A DNA stretch of 19,011 bases from Spongospora subterranea (taxonomy: Eukaryota; Endomyxa; Phytomyxea; Plasmodiophorida; Plasmodiophoridae), in assembly GCA_900404475.1 (NCBI GenBank), contig OUQQ01000396.1, positions 1 to 19,011 on the forward strand, in the 5' to 3' direction. Each line of letters starts with the position of its first letter. Within the stretch, counting starts at the first letter, position 1. The notes beneath the pieces were generated by a model that worked only from the letters and a program-made list of their open reading frames with translations, did no database searches and had not been told where the DNA came from. This document shows, in pieces, positions 1-8,856 of this stretch. Both the position numbers and the translations under genes were made by a program.

Positions 1-291
1 AAACACTCCTCCATATCTGCAAATTGATGTCCGAATCGCATCAGGGTGTTAATCGTCTGGGTCAGGCCACAAAAAGCTGAACTCGGCCGTTGGTCACCAT
101 CCTTTGAATTGAAGAGGGAGCAAAGTGTCGCGTATGTAAATGCTGCGGTAAGGTTTGACGAATCTGAAACATTGCATAAGCAACTTAAGGGATGTCTGGG
201 AAAGTTTTACCTGCACTCCGTGAAGGGACTGCAGAAAAGTAAACTTCTGAAGACGCTCCGTTTCTGTCAATTGCCTTTCAAATTCAACCAT
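1..291 (-). CDS. 5' end of an unrecognised gene, running off the left edge
   Basis: The proposed start is the ATG at 291-289, which has a strong ACCATGG context. Exon 1 (291-211) encodes 27 residues beginning MVEFERQLTETERLQ, a charged helix-like segment. A 47-bp intron (210-164, GTAAAA...TTTCAG) leads to exon 2 (163-98). A possible 41-bp intron (97-57, GTGACC...CCCAG) leads to exon 3 (56-1), which reads ...TLMRFGHQFADMEEC and leaves the window open. All three pieces join in phase 0 with no stop. I do not recognise the protein. The first intron is convincing because it matches the size and signals of introns elsewhere in the window; the second is weaker. A partial inverted copy of this 5' region lies at 501-600. 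Confidence 0.45.
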
Positions 292-600
292 GGTGATGCC
301 ATCGATTTCAGGCGGAACTCGAGATGGTTGCAATTGAACCGACGATCATTTATCTTGAAAACGTACTCTTTCTAAACTTGATCAAAAGTGAACTGAACAA
401 TGAACGTGCACTTAGGCGCCAGACTTCCAGGCCTGGAACCGTCACAATGAGAATGTGGCACATGGGTCTTACCTGCAGCGGCAGTAAAAATAGCCTCTTT
501 GTGCACGTTCATTATTCCGTTCACTTTTGATCAAGTTCAGGAAGAGTACGTCTTCAAGATAAATGAATGAAAGGCAATTGACAGAAACGGAGCGTCTTGA
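245..600. repeat. Imperfect inverted repeat: divergent partial copy of the left gene's 5' end
   Basis: The plus strand at 501-567 is a near-identical reverse complement of 347-411, the sequence upstream of the left gene's ATG. The plus strand at 568-600 reverse-complements 245-280, part of that gene's first exon. About 66 bp of arm 1 (281-346, including the ATG) is missing from arm 2. The spacer is about 89 bp (412-500). Arm 2 acquires its own plus-strand ATG at 563 and would encode MNERQLTETERLELLCNIA before a stop, so only the first dozen residues of the left gene's reading frame survive. This looks like a local inverted duplication of a promoter and start region. Confidence 0.75.
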
Positions 601-942
601 ACTGTTGTGCAATATTGCCTGACTCTGATCCAGGTCTCAAACTCATCCAACCCCAGTTCCATAATCACGCTCTGATCAAGTCGCAACGTTGCACACTTTT
701 CCACTGTGTATTTCTAATAAAAGAACAATTCGTAGTGACGTGTGATTAGTAACGTTGAGACCCAGTGATGGTGTTACACACCTTATATGTATCAAACGGC
801 GACACGCACTCGCTGTCAAGGGTTGAACCTGACTTGGCGCGGTGCCCACGATATTGTTCTGCTACAGTACCTGCTATCGTGTGATCAATTGTGATGAGTA
901 CAGGGTATATAGCGTTAATTGACCAATGTGCACTTCATAACA
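601..942. other. Intergenic region upstream of FIG4
   Basis: I see no supported gene here. An AATAAA-like motif lies near 717 and could be a polyadenylation signal for a plus-strand transcript from the 501-600 copy. The last part must include the FIG4 promoter and 5' UTR; a TATATAG-like string occurs near 906. Confidence 0.4.
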
Positions 943-3900
943 ATGTCGTCCACGGCCGGAAATGAGACGCCGGCGGGGTGCGATGATGCACCCACGCCTG
1001 GTGCTTCGCGAATGCCAAGGACTCGACCTACATTCAACAAGTTCGTCATGTATGAGACCACGATTGTAAGTCTGGGTGCATGTTTCCGTAGTGCCTTTGA
1101 CCCAAGATCGAAATTAGCGATTTTATGTAATTGCTCATTGCCCAATGAGGTCTACATACCGTGTCATGAAAATCGACCGAACAGATCCACCTAATTTGTC
1201 TATATCTGTTATTCCTAACGAGTTTACTCGCGATGAGGTATTTTTTTTATTTGATGCATAGTGTAGTTTGGATAATGCGAATTCTTCAGGTGTATAAGCT
1301 TCTTGATATGCTAAATGCAGCGAATATTAACTCTGGCGGTTTACTGAAATGCGTCACAGCGTGCGCCATTTTAGGATTTATTCAGGTTTAGAACATCCGG
1401 TAGAACTCAATAATCTATTGTCTGATGCGTTGCCTAGACAGCTTATACAGGGGCATTATATCATGCTAGTTACTGAAAGCAAGAAAGTTGGTCAGATTGG
1501 CCCACATTCCATATACACTATAACTAGTACCGCTCTCATACCTATCGCAAGTTCCTCGTCGCTGGAACAACATGGAATAACCTCACAGGTTTCATATCTC
1601 TTGTATAGTGTCGGGCTGAATGGGGTCATGACGCTTTTACTTGTTTCAGGACCGTGTTAATGAGACACGATATAAATCTCTGCTGTCCACGTTGGACGTT
1701 ACCGAAAACTTTTATTTCAGCTATACTTATGATCTGACGAGGTCGCTACAATCGAATATGTCAGAGAGCGGTTGCCCGCCATGCACTGATTTCATATGGA
1801 ATCATTACTTGATACAAAACGCCAGTGACATCGAGCCTGTATGTACGCCTCTCGTCCTTGAATGTATCGCTTATTGATGAGTAGATATGGTTCGTAAATT
1901 TGATCCATGGATATTTCGAAGAGCGTCGATTGCTGTTTTCTGGAGGGAAGCCTCTGTCTTTATTCCTATTATCTAGGAAGTGTACAAAATTTGCTGGAAC
2001 ACGTTATTTAAAACGGGGTCTCAGTGCGGAAGGATATTGCGCAAATGACGTAGAAACTGAGCAAATCTGCCATGATAGAGATCAGGTACATTCCCGTTCA
2101 TAGCTGCCTTTTTTAAACTAATTAGATGTTTTTGGTTCAGGTAGATGTCTATGACACTGGAGTCTACACCAGCTATTCTCAGTATCGTGCATCAATCCCC
2201 TTGTTCTGGACTCAGGTTTGCACCGCTTCTTCTTCGAGCTAAATTTTAATCTCAATTTTTCCGTGTAGGAACCAAATGCTATGGTTGCCAGGCCCAACAT
2301 CCTCATTCAGATAGCAGACCCTGTAACGTTCTTTCATTGGGTCAAAGACTTTTATCTCCAATCTCATTCCTGCTGTAGACAGCGCAAGCCATGCGGCTGC
2401 ATTTCCAAAGAACTTTAGAAAGGCATGGAGCCCCATGCATTTGTCTGAATCTAATCCGATTGACCGAACCGGTATTGCATTGTTATTGCATGTATTTCGG
2501 GTTTTTCTCAACGTATACGCAGATAATACGTGAGACGCGGCTCGGTCTTCCATTTCGAGAAGGCGTTGAATACCTGAATAAGTTTGCAGTGCCCAATCAT
2601 CAAATTGAGCATATTGAATTCGATTTTAAAACAACCGCGAAAGACAGGTTTAACAACAATGAACTCATATTCCTGCGGCTGCATGCTGATATGTGCATTT
2701 TCAGGACGTTGAATGTTGCTGAAGAGCTTGGTCGTATTTCTGCTCATATTCTTAATAGGACTGCATTCTTCCACAGCGGCTTATCGCAAACCCCTGGATT
2801 TAGGCAGAGTGGTATCTGTCGCTCAAATTGTATAGATAGCTTAGACAGGTGATTATATGTCAACCTTTGTGTGATAAACACATAGTTTAAATATAGGACA
2901 AATGCGGCCCAATATTGCATCGGGAAGGTTGCTCTCGGGCGGCAGGTATTGTAAATGCTTCCTGTGAAGTAAATGTGCTGATGAGTTCAAATTCAGCTTT
3001 ACTTTATGGGATTGTTATCTACGCGTTTTCTTCCCCAAGAAAGTCCTCTGGTCAAGCTGTTGCTTGATATGTATGAGCGTATGGGCGATTGTCTCGCAAT
3101 GCAGTACGGTGGATCTCAGATGCATCGGCAGATCAAAAGAGATAAGACCCAGATCGCCAATTCTTCAGTTCCAGTTCTTTATCGCTTAAGGCAAGTGGGC
3201 TGGTAGCTGCCCTCGTTAGTTTCTAAGATTTCGTCTTTCGATCGTTCAGAACACCGAATAAGCCCAAAGAAATTCTGGTGTCTTTGTTGCGTCATTATCA
3301 GGTTTGTTGTATGAAGCGCTAGAAAGCGGACATTTTATAGAGACTCACAGAATAGTTTTCAAGATAAAGACAAGCAGGATGCCTACAATCTGTTTCTTGG
3401 CGTGTTTCGCCCACTATCCTCTAGTTGTTGCTTATGGGATATATCTTCAGATTTTTATCTCCATAATAGTAGACGGTCGCTTTCTGAGCGACTTAAAGTC
3501 AGCCGACACTCCATTTGCTTTTCCGGTTGTTAACCTCTAACTATAGCTTGCCGACAATCCTGTTATCACTCCTTATAACTGGACCCAAGAGTTTGTGAAC
3601 AGGTTCAACGCTAGAAGATGTGCTAGTGTGGACCCACCTATTCTTTGTTATTCTGGGCAAGCTGCATCCGGTCACTGTTTCGATTATCATACCCGTTTGA
3701 AGCACTGATTTACAAAACAGATTCATTCTTTTTTCATAAATACGATCTTGATTCGGTGACTCTGTTCGATGAAGAATTCGAGAGGCTTTCCTACGAATCC
3801 GTTTCCATCCAACCGTCCAAGGAGTTTTCACAGCAGGTATTGTTCCTATCTGGATTTATTCTGGGGTTAATTATGCAGTGACCTTTTCAGAACACCCCTG

Positions 3901-4357
3901 GAGTGGTTGCTAGGATTTTAAGGAATCTTTATCCGAGGAATAACGATCTAGAAGAGAGCGAGCATTCTTCCAGGTCGGAAAATGATCATAAAGAGGACTG
4001 CCAGGTGAGTACTCGAGGGTACTAACCTAGCTCGTGCTCAATATTGTTGGTTCAGGCTGTTCATCCGTTACTGTTTGGTTCTTTTCCATACAACCGCGTG
4101 CTGTCTGACTCAATAACGGAGTCAGATCTCGCAATTACAGGGTTTCGTTTCTGCTACCCTTTCTGTCTTCAAACGCATTCCCACATCTCGGAGTACTCTA
4201 CTTTGTTTCGGTTGTTTCAACTCGTGCATACTAATATCGCGCTTGTAGCTACACATCCAGCGATGTGACATCCTCTGTTTACAACGCCGCGCTGTTAGAT
4301 CTGCCTGGCGCTGCTATAATTACAGGGCTTGTCCTTCCTGATATCAATTCATATTGA
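943..4357 (+). CDS. FIG4: FIG4-type polyphosphoinositide (SAC domain) phosphatase
   Basis: FIG4 is a SAC-domain phosphatase that acts with the PIKfyve/Fab1 complex in PI(3,5)P2 turnover on endolysosomal or vacuolar membranes. Start is the ATG at 943. Exons: 943-1065, 1118-1237, 1290-1385, 1442-1588, 1650-1838, 1885-2085, 2141-2215, 2269-2322, 2379-2471, 2523-2647, 2705-2848, 2897-2945, 2997-3190, 3250-3301, 3351-3497, 3547-3670, 3721-3836, 3891-4004, 4056-4192, 4249-4357. Family hallmarks are FYFSYTYDLTRSLQ, KFAGTRYLKRG, NDVETEQI, the catalytic CX5R loop NCIDSLDR (about residues 449-456), QYGGSQMHR and AYNLFLGVF. The model gives about 802 aa; human FIG4 is 907. The intron at 3191 is GC-AG. 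The C-terminal two exons have no clear homology, and the stop falls inside the N-joined duplication, so the true end is uncertain. The SAC core is secure. Confidence 0.92.
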
Positions 4358-4759
4358 CTGTTCGACGCAAAGCCCCATCTTGAATTTTTTTCACATTTTC
4401 TTGCTAAATGATCAACAAAATAGAAAATATGCGTCTTCGTGATGCTGTATTTTCCTTCCAATTGTCACTGGTAAAACCAGTACTCGGTAACTCGGCGGTT
4501 TCGTCATTATGGGTCGTTTTAACTCATTCAACACNCTGCTATAATTACAGGGCTTGTCCTTCCTGATATCAATTCATATTGACTGTTCGACGCAAAGCCC
4601 CATCTTGAATTTTCTTCACATTTTCTTGCTAAATGATCAACAAAATAGAAAATATGCGTCTTCGTGATGCTGTATTTTCCTTCCAATTGTCACTGGTAAA
4701 ACCAGTACTCGGTAACTCGGCGGTTTCGTCATTATGGGTCGTTTTAACTCATTCAACAC
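4311..4759. repeat. 224-bp direct tandem duplication joined by one N (probable assembly artefact)
   Basis: Positions 4311-4534 and 4536-4759 are the same 224-bp sequence. I noticed one substitution, T in the first copy and C in the second, in the poly-T run near 4388. The only ambiguous base of this region, N at 4535, sits exactly at the junction. Such a pattern is typical of two contig ends carrying the same sequence being abutted. The real locus probably has one copy, running from 4310 directly through one unit into 4760. Confidence 0.85.
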
Positions 4760-4921
4760 CATCTAGCTGGGCTGACTGAAGAATATCTGGGGTCCTTGTC
4801 ATGTTTGAACTCACAATGCCCCTTCGGTCTTGAATTGCTAAATATTGACGATGGTGTTTTGTCTGTCAGCATGGGTATTGCTCTTGAAATTAGCAAGGCA
4901 ATGAGCACGAGAGAAGTGTGA
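4633..4921 (+). CDS. Short unrecognised coding segment downstream of FIG4
   Basis: The frame from ATG 4633 reads MINKIENMRLRDAVFSFQ and on to VKPVL. It is interrupted by a well-formed 55-bp intron (4712-4766, GTAACT...TTTTAACTCA...CTAG) and continues as GLTEEYLGSL...NIDDGVLSVSMG...MSTREV to a TGA at 4919-4921, about 76 residues. Phase matches across the intron. It could be a small gene, or the last exons of FIG4 or another plus-strand gene whose upstream join I could not resolve. The first exon lies in the duplicated block, so an equivalent ATG exists at 4408. No family was recognised. Confidence 0.35.
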
Positions 4922-4930
4922 AGTTAATGG

Positions 4931-4944
4931 ATATATATATATAT
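4931..4944. repeat. (AT)7 microsatellite
   Basis: A run of seven AT dinucleotides lies just after the TGA at 4921, in the 121-bp gap between the convergent plus-strand coding segment and the methyltransferase gene. Confidence 0.9.
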
Positions 4945-5042
4945 CAATTGATGAATCTTCGCATCATCGGCTGTGTAGGTATTACTCCTATGAATGGGAC
5001 ACGACCAAAGTTCAATCAAAATCGGTGTATCCATCCAATAAT

Positions 5043-5741
5043 TCATATATCTTTCCGTTGTGCCACGTAAAAATAGAAGTCCACGATCTCAGATGAATCA
5101 CCAACCATGGTCTGCACATTTCCTTGCTCCAAATATTCTATACAAAACCCGGCTTGTTCTAGGTATTCCCGCATCCTTTCATTGTTAATGCGCCCAACTT
5201 TGATATGCGGTTTACTGCCATGTTTGCAAAGCAACGCGCGTTTTCGATCAAATGCGTCTCGCGTCCGCTGGCTATCCTCAAGTTCAAATATGCAGAGTCT
5301 ACAGTTCTTTTTCGTCATGGCTTGCCGTAGATTGACGAGAATGGGTTCAAGAAGGTCGCCGACATGATGGAGAACGAATGAGCAGAGTATCATGTCATAT
5401 TCAGGATCAGCGACGATATCAGAAGCATCAGGAGAACACACAATCGGATGAATACGCGAACTGATCTGCGGTCGCAAATTCTCCAGTTTTCGATGAACCT
5501 GTTCGATCATGGCGGTTGATGTATCTGCCGCAGCGACGTCGGCACCTGTCTCGGACGCCAGTTTGATGGAATTCATTCCTGTACCGCATCCGAAATCGAG
5601 AACTCGCAACTGGTTTTGGAACCACGGCAACGACTGTATCTTCCCCATTGTTGCAGTCGATAAATCGCCAGATATGGCCATGCTGTCATATTCGCCAGCA
5701 AGAGCATCGCCCCATGCTCCGGCGTCGTCGTTGCTGCCCAT
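5043..5741 (-). CDS. Class I SAM-dependent methyltransferase
   Basis: A single uninterrupted 232-aa frame, unusual here because most neighbours have 10-22 exons. The ATG at 5741 opens MGSNDDAGAWGDALAGEYD. Around residues 46-56 is the SAM-binding motif I, VLDFGCGTG, followed by a typical motif II acidic end of strand beta-2 (AAADTSTAMI). A Methyltransf_11/12-like strand and post-motif LCSFVLHHVGD come next, and the C-terminus ends in strands and a helix (EYLEQAGF, VDFYFYVAQR). This order fits small, probably cytosolic methyltransferases of the UbiE/Methyltransf_25 type, but the substrate cannot be inferred. It is convergent with the FIG4 side and lies 86 bp downstream of the stop of another minus-strand frame. 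The lack of introns could mean ancestral simplicity, retroposition or transfer; codon use looks ordinary. Confidence 0.88.
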   Translation of the reverse strand: MGSNDDAGAWGDALAGEYDSMAISGDLSTATMGKIQSLPWFQNQLRVLDFGCGTGMNSIKLASETGADVAAADTSTAMIEQVHRKLENLRPQISSRIHPIVCSPDASDIVADPEYDMILCSFVLHHVGDLLEPILVNLRQAMTKKNCRLCIFELEDSQRTRDAFDRKRALLCKHGSKPHIKVGRINNERMREYLEQAGFCIEYLEQGNVQTMVGDSSEIVDFYFYVAQRKDI

Positions 5742-5827
5742 TTTCGTTTTGAAATCGACCGATCATATGGTACAGAAATTGCGCGCCCGAATCAATAGCA
5801 GAATTAGCGTCTGAAGATCGTAAAGAT

Positions 5828-6213
5828 TTAATCGTTCCACGTAATGAAATTCGTCCCATCAAACAATAGAGCCTGGATTTTAGGCGGGATAGCCAATGTC
5901 ACCAAAAGATCAAATAGCAATGGTGAAGACAAACAAAGGTCAAAATGTTCTGATTCTGAATCATTGTGACCAGTGGACAAATGTCGGTAGAGCATGGTGG
6001 CTCTAACCAGTTGATATTCCACTTACTTACACGAACTATGGGCGTCAACGCTGAACCCATCGTCAATCATTGACTTCCGCACAGAGTCAACGGAGGCGGT
6101 GATCATGGGCAAGGGAACCGCAATCTCTCTGGCATCGAGATGCGAGGAAGGCAGAACTGGTGCGCGTGGGTGCGGGTGATGGCCAACAATTTCGATCGCG
6201 CTCCATCGTCATA
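5828..6213 (-). CDS. Possible unrecognised minus-strand gene, 3' part
   Basis: Two coding-like frames lie in a row on the minus strand. The upstream one (about 6213-6031) reads EIVGHHPHPRAPVLPSSHL...EIAVPLPMITASVDSVRKSM and ends at an excellent donor, GTAAGTAAG, at 6030. The downstream one ends at a TAA at 5830-5828 and reads ...SPLLFDLLVTLAIPPKIQ...LLFDGTNFITWND. The best acceptor I see (TTCAG, 5956) creates a TAA across the junction. Either the first frame ends there and the rest is 3' UTR, or I have missed the true splice. I recognise no family. The alternative is that these are two unrelated frames or chance. Confidence 0.3.
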
Positions 6214-6796
6214 AGAGCATATTCAAAGACTCGATTGTTCGATCATAGAGGCACTGCCCCGCTGTGGTAGTTCTCTTTCGATGTGCGAAATTTAACTGAA
6301 TTGCGAACCCAATTACCTGGGTTGAGTTTGTTATTCCGACTGATGAACATATTGTACCCCCGAACGCTACCGCAAGATGAGAAACCTTTAGGACGACATT
6401 TGCAAAACCTAGAACTTTCAGTTCTGACGATAGCAAAAATACTTTTGTTTTAGAGACTATAGTGGCACATGTTTTGCAGGTACGAGTGTTGACTGCTTCG
6501 CACTAGCGCTCGAACGGATTAAAAAAAAACGTCCTCGACCGGATCGCACATTTACTGGGTCAAAGCCGTAAATCATAGTAAACCCATCGAATGTGCAGCC
6601 GTTCTCTGGCAAATGCAGCAGGAGTTGAAGACGGTGATGGAGGCGGAAAGGGTTGTGCCACCCTTTGCCGGACCCCTGGCGCATTCGGAGTCCGTGATTG
6701 AACTGGACTCTCTGTATCGGACGGCCGGTGTCGGGTTTTGCAAGATAGCGAACTCCCGCAATTGCACCGATTCCGAGGCCCTGAGATCGTCGAGAA
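6214..6796. other. Unassigned stretch between the minus-strand frames and FARSA
   Basis: Several frames stay open on both strands without a recognisable family. One minus-strand frame, about 6450-6250, is cysteine- and glycine-rich (RFCKCRPKGFSSCGSVRGYN) and continues to NPGNWVRNSVKFRTSKEN before a stop. Another minus-strand frame over 6270-6436 looks hydrophobic (VSHLAVAFGGTICSSVG). A plus-strand frame at 6613-6813 (MQQELKTVMEAERVVPPF) overlaps the FARSA start. At most one of these can be real at each place, and I cannot choose. The part next to 6797 must contain the FARSA promoter; a run of nine A lies near 6521. Confidence 0.3.
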
Positions 6797-8764
6797 ATGG
6801 ATATCCCAACTAAGGATGCGATCGAGAAAGAGATCTTGACCGTTCTTGAGTCGCAGAAGACGATCGTCAATTCAATCAAGTTCGCCGACGATCACGGCTA
6901 TGATTATCAGGTTTGGAATCGCCATGTTGCCAAAACGACGTATACATTGGAGGTGCTGATTGAAAAATGTTTTAGGACCTGATCGGAGTGATATTGAGTC
7001 TGAGTGCCGCCTCCATGATCCAGTACAGTATGGCCCCCGTTGAATCCATCTCCTTGACGGAAGAAGGCTCCTCGTACGTCGATATCGGGTCGCCAGAGGC
7101 CCAGGTCTTCGCCGCTATACAACCGGAAGGGGTTCAGAAAGAGGCTCTTATGAACTCGTTAGGCCAAGTCGGCCAAATCGGATTCGCCCAAGCGATGCGT
7201 TTGAAATGGGTTAAATTGGGTGGGCACTTTATCATGAAGTCCAGAACCGCTTTTCCTAATTCGGTTCACAAATTTCAGAAAATGGAGTTATAACGCGTCT
7301 GGTTTCATCCATCGTTGATTCGCTTCGCGACACTCTGCAGTTGATCAAATCGGGATCGTATTCTGGGCCGGATGCCGAGCTGAAGCTGCTGAAGAAGCGG
7401 AAACTGGTTCAGACCTCGTATTGTTTTCATATTGGGTCGATGGCGAAAGTGCTGAGTATTTTGATATCAGGGCGGTCAAGAACTATACGATTGTCCAAGG
7501 CCCCGAATTTTCCCTCACCAGGAAAGTCATGGCTACCGACTTAACAAGCGAAATGCTTCATTCAGGATCCTGGCAAACCTCCTCCTTCAAGGAATATAAC
7601 TACACAGCCAAAGGCAGAGCGTCCAGTTATGGGACCTTGCATCCGTTGATGAAGGTCCGAGCCCAGTTCCGTCTCATCCTTCTCGAAATGGGGTATGCGC
7701 ACCATTCCATCAGTTGTTGTTTTATTAATGGTGGCGCTAGTTTCGAGGAAATGCCCACCAACCAGTTTGTCGAAAGCTCGTTCTGGAATTTCGACACTTT
7801 ATTCCAGCCCCAGCAGCACCCTGCTCGCGACGCCCATGATACGTTTTTTGTTACGAGTAATTGCATGTCAAATGCTCGCAATATTTCTACTCTTTTAAAC
7901 TTTGTTGCCAGAACCTGCTCGTACATTGTCTCTTCCAACAAATTACGTTGAAGTCGTCAGGAAAACTCACGAGACTGGTGGAGGTATTTCCCGAGTTTCG
8001 TCAAGAATTTCGATATCCATCAATGTTTTAGATACTGGATCATTGGGATGGCGCTATCCATGGTCGCTGGACGAGGCCCACAAAAACTTGTTGCGAACTC
8101 ACACAACTGCGGTATCATCTAAGATGCTCTATCAACTTGCACAAGTACTGATTTGTTGCATAATTTATCTCCGATTTCCGACGGACTCGATTGATATAGG
8201 GTCCATTTCAACCAAAACGTTATTTCTCGATCGACCGTGTATTCCGCAATGAAACGGTGGATGCAACGCATCTTGCTGAATTTCATCAGGTCAGACTGAG
8301 CAGTTTTCGGCTGTTGTCTCTGACGATTCTCCGCCAGGTTGAGGGACTTATTGCCGATTACAATTTGACTCTGGGAGATTTGATTGGAGTGATCTCGACT
8401 TTCTTCAAGCGAATCGGGATAACTGATGTCAAGTTCAAACCTGCTTATAACCCCTATACCGAACCTAGCATGGAAATATTCGGGTAAGTATCAACTGAAT
8501 GGGATTTCGTATTTTTTTGTTAATCCACGTCGTAGGTACTCTCCAGAACTTAATAAGTGGATGGAAGTCGGAAACTCTGGTGTGTTCCGACCAGAAATGC
8601 TTGAGCCAATGGGTCTTCCGGCGGATGTTAAAGTTATCGCGTGGGGATTATCTTTAGAACGTCCTACCATGATCAAATATGATGTGTCTCACATTCGGGA
8701 TCTGTTTGGCCATAAAGTCGATCTGCGAATGTGCAGAGAAAACCCTATAGCCCGTTTCGATTAA
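6797..8764 (+). CDS. FARSA: Cytosolic phenylalanine--tRNA ligase alpha subunit, with one apparent base deletion
   Basis: The alpha subunit of the cytosolic (alpha-beta)2 PheRS carries the class II catalytic core and charges tRNA-Phe. Start is the ATG at 6797 ([19 protein letters not shown]), equivalent to the N-terminal helical region of the human protein. Exons: 6797-6910, 6976-7219, 7279-7448, 7500-7692, 7741-7856, 7912-7983, 8032-8144, 8200-8289, 8338-8483, 8536-8764. Family blocks are [20 protein letters not shown] (class II motif 1 region), [25 protein letters not shown] (motif 2), [29 protein letters not shown] and [13 protein letters not shown] (motif 3). Total exon length is 1487 nt, one short of a multiple of three; restoring one base near 7413 gives 495 aa and continuous homology. 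The gene is convergent with chitin synthase, with 92 bp between the stops. Confidence 0.95.
7409..7420 (+). other. FARSA: Apparent 1-nt deletion in FARSA exon 3
   Basis: Upstream the frame reads KKRKLVQT; downstream, one base out of phase, it reads LVLFSYWV. With one base inserted between them the product aligns residue for residue with the animal FARSA stretch KRKLLAEVTLKTYWV, leaving no room for an intron. Every other exon is intact, so a sequencing or assembly error is more likely than inactivation. Confidence 0.75.
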
Positions 8765-8856
8765 ATTGTTTACTGAATTAGTGTCTCCATTTCAACATGA
8801 CGTGATATGTCAGCATCATTGTAGTTTCAGTGTGCGAAATTGTATTTTTTAGTTAA

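Noticed and set aside
46..375. 109-codon plus-strand frame at the left edge
   Set aside because: It starts at GTG, has no family resemblance and is antisense to the better minus-strand exon model with a Kozak-like ATG.
7693..7740. Protein insertions seen when FARSA, TERT, FIG4 or CHS are read straight through (for example after LLEMG in FARSA)
   Set aside because: These are 3n-length, stop-free introns with GT...AG ends. Removing them restores colinear homology (EMG-FEEMPT), so they are not novel inserts or inteins.
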